Below, one piece after another: positions 41,049-48,921 of a stretch of DNA of 64,000 nucleotides. The translations under genes were made by a program, and so were the position numbers. The stretch spans positions 682,001-746,000 of the forward strand of contig NZ_OOHJ01000022.1 of the NCBI RefSeq assembly GCF_900323885.1. Direction: 5' to 3'. Under the pieces are notes generated by a model, which did no database searches, had not been told where the DNA came from, and saw only the letters and a program-made list of their open reading frames with translations. The stretch comes from [Actinomadura] parvosata subsp. kistnae (GTDB lineage: Bacteria > Actinomycetota > Actinomycetes > Streptosporangiales > Streptosporangiaceae). Every line of letters begins with the position of its first letter. Positions within the stretch are counted from its first letter, which is position 1.

Positions 41049-42478
41049 GCCGGCGCCCCCAGGTAGACGGTGACGGTGCGGGTGTAGAACTCCCTGGCGG
41101 CCCGTCCTTGCTCCTTGGGCCCGAAGCCGCTCTGCTTGGCGCCGCCGAACGGCACGTACGGGAACGTGCCCGCCGACTCGGAGTTGACGTGCAGCACGCC
41201 GACCTCCAGCCGGTCGATCGCCGCCAGCGCCGTCCCGAGGTCGCGGGTGAAGACGGCGGCGGACAGGCCGTGGTCGCTGAGGTCGGCCAGCCCCAGCGCC
41301 TCCTCGGTGCTCGACGCCCGCACGGCTCCCACGACGGGCCCGAACAGCTCGGTGCGCCAGAAGTCCACGCCGGTGCCCGGCAGGTCCAGCACGGTCGGCG
41401 GCACGAACCAGCCCTCGCGCTCCAGCGGCTCGGCCCCGGCCAGCGGCTTGGCGCCGGCGCCGACGGCCTGCCGCACCCCGGCGGCGACGCGGTCGCGCGC
41501 GGCGGAGCTGACGAGGGGGCCCATCTCCACCTCGGGCGCCAGCGGGTCGCCGACGACGAGCCGGGCGGCGCGGTCGGCCACCCGTTCCAGCAGCTCGTCG
41601 GCGACCTGGGTGGCCACGACGAGCCGCGAGGTGGCGGTGCACTTCTGCCCGGTGGACCGGAACGCCCCGAGGCAGACCTGCTCGGCGGCGTGGTCGAGGT
41701 CGGCGTCGGCGAGGACGACGGAGGCGTTCTTGCCGCCCATCTCGGTCTGCACGGGCTTGCCCAGCTCGCCGCAGCGCGCGATGACGGCCCGGCCGACGGC
41801 GGTGGAACCGGTGAACGACACCGCGTCCACGCCGGGGTGGTCGACGATCGCCGAGCCGGCCTCGGCCTCGCCGTACACGAGGTTGAGCACGCCGTCCGGC
41901 AGCCCGGCCTCGGTGAGCGCCCACGCCAGCCGGTAGGCGAGCAGCGGAACGAGCGAGGACGGCTTCCAGACGACGGTGTTGCCGTAGGTGAGGGCGGGGC
42001 CGATCTTCCAGGCGGGGATGGCGATCGGGAAGTTGAACGGCGTGATGAGCCCGGCGACGCCGATCGGCTTGCGGACGACGAGCACGCTCTCGCCGGGGCG
42101 CGGGGAGGCGAAGACCTCGCCGCTGTCGCGGTCGGCCTCGCTCGCGTAGTACCGCAGGATGCGGGCGGAGCCCCGGACCTCGGCGACGGCCTCGGGCAGC
42201 GTCTTGCCCTCCTCGCGGGCCAGCTCCGCGCCCCACTCCTCGGCGGCGGCGTCCACGAGGGCGGCGGCGCGCAGCAGGATCTCGGCGCGGGCGTGGTGCG
42301 GGGTCGCGGCCCAGCCGGGCGCGGCGTCGCGGGCGGCGGTGATCGCCCGCGCCACCTCGCGCGCGGAGGCGAACCGGCCGCGCGCCACGACCTCGGAGGG
42401 CCGCGCGGGGTTGGTGTCGGCGAACTCCTCGCCCTCCCCCTCGACCCAGCGGCCACCGATGAGATTCAGAACGTCCAT
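41045..42478 (-). CDS. NAD(P)-dependent aldehyde dehydrogenase (semialdehyde type)
   Basis: A 477-residue ALDH. Cofactor site: TPFNFPIAIPAWKIGPAL and FTGSTAVGR. Catalytic Glu in EMGGKN and Cys in GQKCTAT. The C-terminal SAGTFPYVPFGGAKQSG is typical of alpha-ketoglutaric-semialdehyde/succinic-semialdehyde-like enzymes. The start is ATG 42478; a TTG two codons upstream has a better-spaced AGGG. First gene of the leftward unit, so aldehyde oxidation precedes CoA activation in the proposed pathway (semialdehyde to dicarboxylate to CoA ester). Confidence 0.93.
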   Translation of the reverse strand: MDVLNLIGGRWVEGEGEEFADTNPARPSEVVARGRFASAREVARAITAARDAAPGWAATPHHARAEILLRAAALVDAAAEEWGAELAREEGKTLPEAVAEVRGSARILRYYASEADRDSGEVFASPRPGESVLVVRKPIGVAGLITPFNFPIAIPAWKIGPALTYGNTVVWKPSSLVPLLAYRLAWALTEAGLPDGVLNLVYGEAEAGSAIVDHPGVDAVSFTGSTAVGRAVIARCGELGKPVQTEMGGKNASVVLADADLDHAAEQVCLGAFRSTGQKCTATSRLVVATQVADELLERVADRAARLVVGDPLAPEVEMGPLVSSAARDRVAAGVRQAVGAGAKPLAGAEPLEREGWFVPPTVLDLPGTGVDFWRTELFGPVVGAVRASSTEEALGLADLSDHGLSAAVFTRDLGTALAAIDRLEVGVLHVNSESAGTFPYVPFGGAKQSGFGPKEQGRAAREFYTRTVTVYLGAPA

Positions 42479-42501
42479 GGTCAACGCACCCTAACTGTGT
42501 C

Positions 42502-42528
42502 ATATTGGATTTTCAATATTGGATCCAA
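42502..42528. promoter_or_regulatory. GntR-type palindromes between divergent genes
   Basis: Perfect palindrome TTGGATCCAA (42519-42528) and the imperfect dyad TTGGATTTTCAA (42505-42516), with the 9-mer ATATTGGAT repeated directly at 42502 and 42516. The site sits in the 66-bp AT-rich gap between the ALDH and acyl-CoA dehydrogenase starts, where a GntR-type repressor could control both. Confidence 0.65.
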
Positions 42529-42544
42529 AATATGGAGACCGCCG

Positions 42545-43708
42545 ATGATCGCACCCACCGCCCTGTTCGCCCTGGACACGCTGCTGACCGACGAGGAACG
42601 CGAGATCAGGAGCACGGTCAGGCGCGTGTGCGACCGGGAGATCCGGCCGCACGTCGCCGGCTGGTTCGAGGCCGGCGAGCTGCCCGCGCGCGAGCTGGCC
42701 CGCACGCTCGGCTCGCTCGGCGTCCTCGGCATGCACCTCGACGGGTACGGCTGCGCCGGCATGGGCGCCGTCGCGTACGGCCTGGCCTGCCTGGAGCTGG
42801 AGGCCGCCGACTCCGGCCTGCGCAGCCTCGTCTCGGTGCAGGGCTCCCTCGCCATGTACGCGATCTGGAAGTACGGCAGCGAGGAGCAGAAGCAGGAGTG
42901 GCTGCCCGCGATGGCGGCCGGGGAGCGCATCGGCTGCTTCGGCCTGACCGAGCCCGACTTCGGCTCCGACCCCGGCGGCATGCGCACCACCGCCAAGCGG
43001 GAGGGCGGCGACTGGGTGCTGAACGGCACCAAGCTGTGGATCACCAACGGCTCGGTGTCGGACGTCGCCGTGGTCTGGGCCCGCACGGACGAGGGCATCA
43101 GGGGCTTCCTCGTGCCGGCCGGCACCCCCGGCTTCACCGTCAACGACGTCAAACACAAGGTCTCCCTGCGCGCGAGCGTGACCAGCGAGCTGGTGCTCGA
43201 CGGCGTGCGCCTGCCCGCCGACGCGATGCTGCCCGGCGCCAGGGGCCTGTCCGGGCCGCTCGGCTGCCTGAACGAGGCCAGGTTCGGGATCGTGTTCGGG
43301 GCGATGGGGGCGGCGCTGGACTGCCTGGAGACGGCCATCGCCTACGCCTCCGACCGGGAGGTGTTCGCCCGGCCGCTGTCGTCGTACCAGCTCACCCAGG
43401 AGAAGCTCGCGGACATGGCGCTGGAGCTGGGCAAGGGCCTGCTGCTGGCCGTGCACCTCGGGCGGCTGAAGGAGGCCGGCACGCTCACCCCCGAGCAGGT
43501 GAGCGCCGGCAAGCTGAACAACGTGCGCGAGGCCCTGGAGATCGCCAGGAAGTGCCGCACGCTGCTCGGCGCCGGCGGCATCACCCTCGAGTATCCGGTG
43601 ATCAGGCACTCCGTGAACCTGGAGTCGGTGCTCACCTACGAGGGCACCTCCGAGATCCACGCGCTGGTCATCGGCAAGGCGCTGACCGGGATCCCCGCGT
43701 TCAAGTAG
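42545..43708 (+). CDS. Acyl-CoA dehydrogenase, glutaryl-CoA dehydrogenase-like
   Basis: A 387-residue flavoprotein. FAD/substrate signature GCFGLTEPDFGSDPGGM and WITNGSVSDVAVVWA. The catalytic glutamate is in TYEGTSEIH near the C-terminus. The segment LEAADSGLRSLVSVQGSLAMYAIWKYGSEEQ matches the glutaryl-CoA dehydrogenase subgroup, including the Arg that holds the gamma-carboxylate in that enzyme. Predicted reaction: glutaryl-CoA to crotonyl-CoA with electron-transfer flavoprotein. Divergent from the ALDH/CoA-transferase/GntR unit across a shared operator. ATG start. Confidence 0.92.
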   Translation: MIAPTALFALDTLLTDEEREIRSTVRRVCDREIRPHVAGWFEAGELPARELARTLGSLGVLGMHLDGYGCAGMGAVAYGLACLELEAADSGLRSLVSVQGSLAMYAIWKYGSEEQKQEWLPAMAAGERIGCFGLTEPDFGSDPGGMRTTAKREGGDWVLNGTKLWITNGSVSDVAVVWARTDEGIRGFLVPAGTPGFTVNDVKHKVSLRASVTSELVLDGVRLPADAMLPGARGLSGPLGCLNEARFGIVFGAMGAALDCLETAIAYASDREVFARPLSSYQLTQEKLADMALELGKGLLLAVHLGRLKEAGTLTPEQVSAGKLNNVREALEIARKCRTLLGAGGITLEYPVIRHSVNLESVLTYEGTSEIHALVIGKALTGIPAFK

Positions 43709-43714
43709 GGCCGC

Positions 43715-44779
43715 TCAGAAGGTCTGCCAGGTCGCCTCGGTGACCTGGCAGGGCCCGCCCTGGTGCACCCGCAGCCGCCCGGCCGGCAGGTCGAGGCCGA
43801 TCGTGGCGAGCGTCTCCCAGCGCTGGTTGAGCGGCTGCGTGAGGTCGGGGTGGGCGCAGACGGGCGCGCCCTCGGGGGCGTGGCTGAGCATGGCCAGCGC
43901 CCGCGCGTTCTGGTCGGCGCCGCTCAGCCCCTCGACGTGGGCCTCCAGGTGGCGGAAGCGGTCGTAGGTGCCGGGCCGCTCGGTGGCGTGCCGCTCCCCC
44001 GCCGCCAGGCCGGCGTCGAGGAAGTGGTTGCAGTGCAGCAGGACGCCGTCGGGGCCCGGTGGGATGGCCGCCACCCCGGCCGGGGAGATCTCGATCGAGG
44101 CCGCCTGGTGCTCGGTGACGACGGTGATGACGGTCGAGGCCGACACCCTGGCGGAGCGGGCGATGCCGGTCGCCTCCTCGACGGTGGCCGCCTCGTCGAG
44201 GATGCGGCGGGCGATGAGGTGCACCGGCACGCCCAGGTCGGCGGTGTCGGAGTCGTGGCGCAGGATGTTGAAGTGCACGCCGAGCCCGGCGTCGGTGACG
44301 CCGATCTTGGCCAGCGTGCCCGCCTCCGTGAACGTGCGCACCACGCGGCCCGAGTCGAGCTCGTACTCCCATAGCACCGGCGCGTCGCGCAGGTGGTCGT
44401 GCCAGTCCCACGTCTGCACCGTGCGCGGCGGGCCGTCCGGCGGCAGCACCACCGACGTCGAGCACTCGCCGTGCCCCACCATGTCGATCGCGGCCAGGAT
44501 CTCGGTGCGGGCGTTGATCACCGCGACCTGCCACGGCTCCAGCCCCGCGCCCGCCGCGATGCCGGCGATCTCCTCGGCCTGCGCCGGCGCCCAGTCGCCG
44601 ATGGCCTCCAGCGCCCGCTCGCCCCACGCGCGCACCTGCCCCGCGCCGGCCCCGGCGACCGCGAACAGGTCGGTGTAACCGGCCAGGTTCGCGGCGATCC
44701 GCCCGCGCAGGTGGGTGCCGAACTCCTTGCCACGGGCCCGCGGATCGGTCTGGCTGCTGGTGAACGTGGGAAAACTCAT
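43715..44779 (-). CDS. C45-family acyltransferase/amide hydrolase (IAT/Tan-like)
   Basis: A 354-residue Ntn-hydrolase of the C45 family (isopenicillin-N acyltransferase-like). The proenzyme N-domain includes RARGKEFGTHLRGRI and the probable autoprocessing site GHGECSTSVV; Cys106 would become the N-terminal nucleophile. The TWDWHD and VHFNILRHDSD segments match the family core. Members hydrolyse or transfer acyl groups on amides: penicillin side chains, or carcinine and N-beta-alanyldopamine in insect Tan. Last gene of the nine-gene operon; ATGA overlap with the PaiB-like gene. No beta-lactam biosynthesis genes nearby, so amide hydrolysis is favoured. Confidence 0.88.
   Translation of the reverse strand: MSFPTFTSSQTDPRARGKEFGTHLRGRIAANLAGYTDLFAVAGAGAGQVRAWGERALEAIGDWAPAQAEEIAGIAAGAGLEPWQVAVINARTEILAAIDMVGHGECSTSVVLPPDGPPRTVQTWDWHDHLRDAPVLWEYELDSGRVVRTFTEAGTLAKIGVTDAGLGVHFNILRHDSDTADLGVPVHLIARRILDEAATVEEATGIARSARVSASTVITVVTEHQAASIEISPAGVAAIPPGPDGVLLHCNHFLDAGLAAGERHATERPGTYDRFRHLEAHVEGLSGADQNARALAMLSHAPEGAPVCAHPDLTQPLNQRWETLATIGLDLPAGRLRVHQGGPCQVTEATWQTF
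43724..43751. terminator. Hairpin inside the 3' end of the C45 gene
   Basis: A perfect 10-bp stem CTGCCAGGTC / GACCTGGCAG with an 8-nt loop begins 16 nt after the acyl-CoA dehydrogenase stop. It also lies within the last codons of the convergent C45 gene. It may terminate the rightward transcript. Confidence 0.5.
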
Positions 44780-45360
44780 GACCTGCCCATCAACTCGGCG
44801 AGCCGCGGGTTGTCGGCGGCGGCGGAGGCGCGGACGCGGGCGTACCGCTCGGCGTCGATGTCCTGGCTCAGCTTGAACACGCTCTGCTGCGTACGAACAC
44901 GCACGCGAAAGGCCACTACCCCGGGCAGCAGCGCGCGGAACCTCTCCCGCGAGGCGGGCGTCGGCTCCCACGACGGCGAGCGCAACGACTCCGCCGCCGC
45001 CACCGTCCGCTCCACCACCTCCAGGGCGTCGTCGATCAGCTCCACCCGGCCGGTCACGTGCACGGCCGCGTAGTCCCAGGTCGGGACGGCCGGGTCGGTG
45101 CCGTACACCGTCGGCGAGACGTACCCGTGCGGCCCGGAGAACACGACGAGCACGTCGGGTGACGACTCGAAGGAGCGCCACTGCGGGTTGGCCCGCGCCA
45201 TGTGCCCGACCAGCGTGCCCTCCTCGCCCGGCAGGACGGGGGCGTGCGTGGCCACGGGCACGCCGTCCACGGTGCTGACGACCAGGGCGAACGGGTTGCG
45301 CCTGATCAGCTCGGCCTCCTGGGCGGGGTCCTGTGCCGCGTACCGCGGGGCTGTCCACAT
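44776..45360 (-). CDS. PaiB-like FMN-binding protein
   Basis: A 194-residue split-barrel flavin-binding protein of the PaiB family (FMN_bind_2). Landmarks: NPFALVVSTVDGVPVATHAPV, GTLVGHMARANPQW, VFSGPHGYVSPTVYG, and TWDYAAVHVTGRVELI. The founding member, Bacillus PaiB, was linked to polyamine/sporulation gene control. Here it sits between a P1 peptidase and a C45 enzyme in an amine-oxidase operon, which fits an amine-related role as regulator or flavin reductase. ATG start, four-base gap from the P1 peptidase stop. Confidence 0.9.
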   Translation of the reverse strand: MWTAPRYAAQDPAQEAELIRRNPFALVVSTVDGVPVATHAPVLPGEEGTLVGHMARANPQWRSFESSPDVLVVFSGPHGYVSPTVYGTDPAVPTWDYAAVHVTGRVELIDDALEVVERTVAAAESLRSPSWEPTPASRERFRALLPGVVAFRVRVRTQQSVFKLSQDIDAERYARVRASAAADNPRLAELMGRS

Positions 45361-45364
45361 GCCG

Positions 45365-46339
45365 CTACTCCGCCGCGCTCAGGATCGCGTCCCACGCGAC
45401 CTCGGAGGCCAGCGTGCCCAGGCCGGTCGGCTTGACGCCGCTCAGCTCGACCTCGTCGGTCGTCATCGCGAACATCGTGTCGCCGTCCGTCAGCGTGTGG
45501 AACGGCTGGATGCCCCGGTGCATCGAGCTGTGCACCTGGCGGCCCACCTGCAGCAGCTCGACGTCCGACAGCTTCACGTTCGTGACCATGACGGTCAGCG
45601 TCGTGTTGCCCATCACGGCCGGGGCCTCGCTCAGCTCGGCGTAGTCGGCGCTCGGGTGGCGGCGCTCGCCCAGCTCCGGATGGTAGTTGCCGCGCACGAC
45701 CCGGCCCTGCCGGTCGACCACCGCGCCCACCGCGTTCACCACGGTCGCCACCAGCACCTTGACCTCCCCGAACGTGCCGAAAGCGGCGCCCTGCCCGGCG
45801 AACTCGGCCCGGCCGAAGTCCACCTTGCCCGCGCTCGCCGTGCGGCCCGCGCCGCACCGGCCCACCGGGAACTCGCCCTCCCTGGCCCACCGCAGCGCGG
45901 CCCGGCCCAGCTCGGCGTCCGGGTAGACGGCGGTGTCGCGGCAGGAGAAGTCGTAGATGACCGCGCCCGACACCAGCTGCAGCTCGTCCCACTTGGTGAC
46001 GTTGTTCCGGCGCGACAGCAGCTCGTCGCTCACGCCCGCCGCCGCGGCCAGCCCGTACACCGAGCCGCCCGCCAGGCAGATCGCGTGGTTGAAGTCGTAG
46101 CCGCCGCTCATGCCGACCGCGCCGCCGCGCGCGTCCACGGCCGTGCGGGCACCTTTCGGCAGGTGGATCACGGTGCAGCCGGTGGGGCCCTCGCCGTACT
46201 CGGCGGTGCCGACGAGCACGCCGGGCAGGTCGAACGCGACCGAGCCGCGCCCCGGGCTCGGCTGCGGGGTCAGCGGCAGGTCCGCGTTGCGCGGGACGCC
46301 CGGCGCGAACGCCGACGGTGTGGCGAGCCGATGGGTCAC
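45365..46339 (-). CDS. P1-family peptidase (DmpA/BapA-like L-aminopeptidase)
   Basis: A 324-residue self-processing aminopeptidase of the DmpA family. Landmarks: FDLPGVLVGTAEYGEG, GGYDFNHAICLAGGSVYGLAAA, and the processing site AVMGNTTLTV, where cleavage before Thr246 would free the nucleophile. DmpA-type enzymes release N-terminal residues from amides and esters, and the BapA branch cleaves beta-peptides such as carnosine. In this operon it likely hydrolyses imported peptides or acyl-amines. GTG start overlaps the ATPase gene stop as GTGA. Confidence 0.9.
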   Translation of the reverse strand: MTHRLATPSAFAPGVPRNADLPLTPQPSPGRGSVAFDLPGVLVGTAEYGEGPTGCTVIHLPKGARTAVDARGGAVGMSGGYDFNHAICLAGGSVYGLAAAAGVSDELLSRRNNVTKWDELQLVSGAVIYDFSCRDTAVYPDAELGRAALRWAREGEFPVGRCGAGRTASAGKVDFGRAEFAGQGAAFGTFGEVKVLVATVVNAVGAVVDRQGRVVRGNYHPELGERRHPSADYAELSEAPAVMGNTTLTVMVTNVKLSDVELLQVGRQVHSSMHRGIQPFHTLTDGDTMFAMTTDEVELSGVKPTGLGTLASEVAWDAILSAAE

Positions 46340-47073
46340 AGTGCCTCCAGCAGTTGCTTCGAGTACTCGTGGGAAGGGCCGGCGTAGAAGGTGCGGGTGT
46401 CGGCGGTCTCGACCACCTCGCCCCGGCGCATGACGGCGATCCGGTCGGCGACGTAGCGGACCGCGCCGAGGTCGTGGGAGATGAACAGGGCGCCGAAGCC
46501 GTACTCCGCCTGCAAGTCCTTGATCAGGTTGAGGATCTGCACCTGCACGGAGACGTCCAGCGCGCTGACCGCCTCGTCGAAGACGATGAAGGCGGGCCTG
46601 GTGACCAGGGCGCGGGCGATGGAGACGCGCTGCCGCTGGCCGCCGGACAGCTCGTGCGGGTAGCGGTCGGCGAAGTCCGCGCCCAGGCCGACGTGCTCCA
46701 GCATCTCGGTGACGGCGGTCCGGTCCGTGCGGCCCAGCACGTCCAGGGGCTCGGCGACGCTCGCGCCGACGCGCATGCGCGGGTTCAGCGACCAGTGCGG
46801 GTGCTGGAGCACGGCCTGCATGCGGCCGGCCAGCTCGCGGCGGCGCTTCGGGAACGGGCGGCCGTCGAACCTGACCGTGCCCGACGTGGGGCGGCGCAGG
46901 CCGAGCGCGACGTGGCTGGTCGTCGTCTTGCCCGAGCCGGACTCGCCGACCAGGCCCAGCGTCTCGCCCTCGGCGACCTGGAGCGTGACGTGCCGCATGG
47001 CGTCGAGGTGGATGCGGCGCAGCGGCGGGCCGGCGGCGAAGGTGACGGTGACGTCGTCGAGTTCGAGGATCAC
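46336..47073 (-). CDS. Peptide ABC transporter ATP-binding protein (DppF type)
   Basis: A 245-residue nucleotide-binding subunit. Walker A GESGSGKT (near residue 41), Q-loop region LQHPHWSLNPRM (canonical FQDP replaced by LQHP), signature LSGGQRQRVSIARAL, Walker B FIVFDEAVSALD (Glu followed by Ala instead of the usual Pro), switch His FISHDLGAV. It ends soon after the DppF core without the long cysteine tail seen in DppD. GTGA overlap with the DppD-like gene. It forms the ATPase pair with that protein. Confidence 0.9.
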   Translation of the reverse strand: MILELDDVTVTFAAGPPLRRIHLDAMRHVTLQVAEGETLGLVGESGSGKTTTSHVALGLRRPTSGTVRFDGRPFPKRRRELAGRMQAVLQHPHWSLNPRMRVGASVAEPLDVLGRTDRTAVTEMLEHVGLGADFADRYPHELSGGQRQRVSIARALVTRPAFIVFDEAVSALDVSVQVQILNLIKDLQAEYGFGALFISHDLGAVRYVADRIAVMRRGEVVETADTRTFYAGPSHEYSKQLLEAL

Positions 47074-48107
47074 GCGGTCACCTCCGTCGTGTTCGGCGCG
47101 GGCTCGATCGGCGCGGGCTCGATCGGCGCGGGCTCGATCGGCGCGGGCTCGATCGGCGCGGGCTCGATCGGCGCGGTCAGGCGGTCCTCCAGCTCGATCG
47201 CTTTGTGGCACAGCACGTCCTGCTCCCTGACGCGGACCGGGGCCGGGCGCTCGTGCGCGCAGCGGTCCTCCGCGAACGCGCAGCGCGGCGCGAAGGCGCA
47301 GCCCGGGGACGGGCCCGTGAGCACGGGCGGGCGGCCCGGCACCGGCTCCAGGCGCACCCCGTGGGCCGCGGCGGCGGGCGCGGACCTGGCCAGCGCCGCC
47401 GTGTAGGGGTGGGCGGGGTGGCCGAGCACCTGGGCGGCGGGCCCCGACTCGACCACGCGCCCGCCGTACATGACCGCCACCCGGTCGCAGCGGCGGGCCA
47501 CGGCGGGCAGGTCGTGGCTGAGCCACAGGATGCTGGTGCCCGCCTCGGCGGCCAGCGTGAAGATCACGTCCGACACCTCCTCGCGAACCTGGCTGTCCAG
47601 CGCGGCGGTCGGCTCGTCGGCGACCAGCAGGTCCGGCGAGGTGGCCATGGCCATCGCGATCGCCACCCGCTGCGCCATGCCGCCGGAGAGCTGGTGCGGG
47701 TACGCGCGCAGCACCCGCGGATCGTCGAGCCGGACCCGGCCCAGGTGGAAGCGCACGTCGCCGCCGCGCCCGAGCACCAGGCGGAGCTGGTCGCCGACGC
47801 GCATGGTCGGGTCGAGCGAGCCGATCGGGTCCTGGAAGACGAACCCGAGGTGCTTCCTGCGCAGGTGCCGCAGCCTGGCGGCGGGCAGGTCGAAGACCGG
47901 CTCCCCCGCCACCAGCACCTCCCCCTCGGTGCGCCGGGCGGCGCGCGGCAGCAGCCGGCCCACGGCGGAGCCGAGCGTGGACTTGCCCGACCCGCTCTCG
48001 CCGACCACCCCGACGCTCTCGCCCTGTGCCACCTCCAGGCCGGCGCCGTCGAGCGCGCGCGTGCGGGCGTAGTCGATCACCAGGTTCCGTACGGAGAGCA
48101 GGCTCAT
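47070..48107 (-). CDS. Peptide ABC transporter ATP-binding protein (DppD type) with repeat tail
   Basis: A 345-residue nucleotide-binding subunit. Walker A GESGSGKS near residue 38, VFQDPIGSLDP Q-loop, signature LSGGMAQR, Walker B LLVADEPTAALD, switch WLSHDLPAV. The C-terminal cluster CAFAPRCAFAEDRC...C is the oligopeptide-transporter cysteine motif. After it comes an extra tail with five PIEPA repeats, encoded by 15-bp tandem repeats, which is not part of the family fold. ATGA overlap with the permease gene. Confidence 0.92.
   Translation of the reverse strand: MSLLSVRNLVIDYARTRALDGAGLEVAQGESVGVVGESGSGKSTLGSAVGRLLPRAARRTEGEVLVAGEPVFDLPAARLRHLRRKHLGFVFQDPIGSLDPTMRVGDQLRLVLGRGGDVRFHLGRVRLDDPRVLRAYPHQLSGGMAQRVAIAMAMATSPDLLVADEPTAALDSQVREEVSDVIFTLAAEAGTSILWLSHDLPAVARRCDRVAVMYGGRVVESGPAAQVLGHPAHPYTAALARSAPAAAAHGVRLEPVPGRPPVLTGPSPGCAFAPRCAFAEDRCAHERPAPVRVREQDVLCHKAIELEDRLTAPIEPAPIEPAPIEPAPIEPAPIEPAPNTTEVTA
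47095..47169 (-). repeat. Five exact 15-bp tandem repeats in dppD-like gene
   Basis: GGCGCGGGCTCGATC repeats without a mismatch at 47095, 47110, 47125, 47140 and 47155, plus a partial copy. They encode Pro-Ile-Glu-Pro-Ala in the C-terminal tail. Perfect identity suggests recent or ongoing expansion, and the 15-bp period keeps the frame. Confidence 0.97.
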
Positions 48108-48921
48108 GTCAGTGACCTCGTCTCTCGGGGTTCGAGCCGGTCGCGCAGCCCGTCGCCGACCACGTTGATCGCCAGGATCGCGGCCACGAGCACGACGCCG
48201 GGGCCGAGGATCAGCCAGGGCGCGGCGATCATGTACGTGCCGCCCTGCTGGATGAGCACCCCGAGCGAGGCCTGCGGCGGCTGCACCCCGAAGCCGAGGA
48301 AGCTCAGCCCGCCCTCGACGGCGATGCCGACCGACAGCGCGTACGTGCCCTGGACGGCGATCGTGCCGGCCACGTTCGGCAGCACGTGCCGCACGAGCAC
48401 GCGCGGCAGCCGGGCCCCGCTGATGACGGCGGAGGTGACGTAGTCGCGCTGCGCGACGGCCACGGCGGCGGCCCGCACGAGCCGGGTCATCAGCGGGATC
48501 GTCACCAGCACGATGCTGGCCAGCGCCGCCGTCTGCCCGGGGCCGAGCACGGCCGCGACCAGGATGGCCAGCACGATGGCGGGAAAGGAGTAGAGCACTT
48601 CCACCAGGCGCATCACCAGCTCGTTCAGGTAACCGCCACGGTATCCGGCGAGGATGCCGAACGCCGCGCTCAGCACCGCCGTGACCAGCACGGCGATCGA
48701 CGACAGCAGCAGGGTCGTGCCGACGCCCTCCATGACGCGGGGCAGCACCGAGCGGCCCAGGTTGTCGGTGCCGAGCCACCAGCCGGGGCCCGGCGGTTGC
48801 AAGCGCGGGCCGACGATCGCGTCCGGGTCTCCCCGGCGCCGACGAGCGAGCCCAGCGCGAACAGCACCAGCACGGCCAGGCAGGCGAGCCCGCCGATGGA
48901 CAACCGATCGAGCCTTCTCAT
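48104..48921 (-). pseudogene. Peptide ABC permease (DppC type), N-terminus frameshifted
   Basis: The C-terminal 230 residues (WLGTDNLGRSVLPRVMEGV ... GLSFLGFGVQPPQASLG ... NVVGDGLRDRLEP) are a normal DppC permease, but the first transmembrane helix lies in another frame. That frame opens at ATG 48921 (MRRLDRLSIGGLACLAVLVLF), overlapping the DppB stop as ATGA. The frames meet near 48825-48833, where one base appears missing in GCCGGGGAGACCC. Restoring it gives a reading such as VGAGEDPDAIVGPRLQPPG, typical of the family. The intact protein would be 272 residues. If real, the transporter would lack a complete DppC; a sequencing indel is at least as likely. Confidence 0.85.

Noticed and set aside
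43715-44779. C45 gene as a beta-lactam acyltransferase
   Set aside because: No ACV synthetase or IPNS nearby, and the operon context is amine/peptide catabolism.
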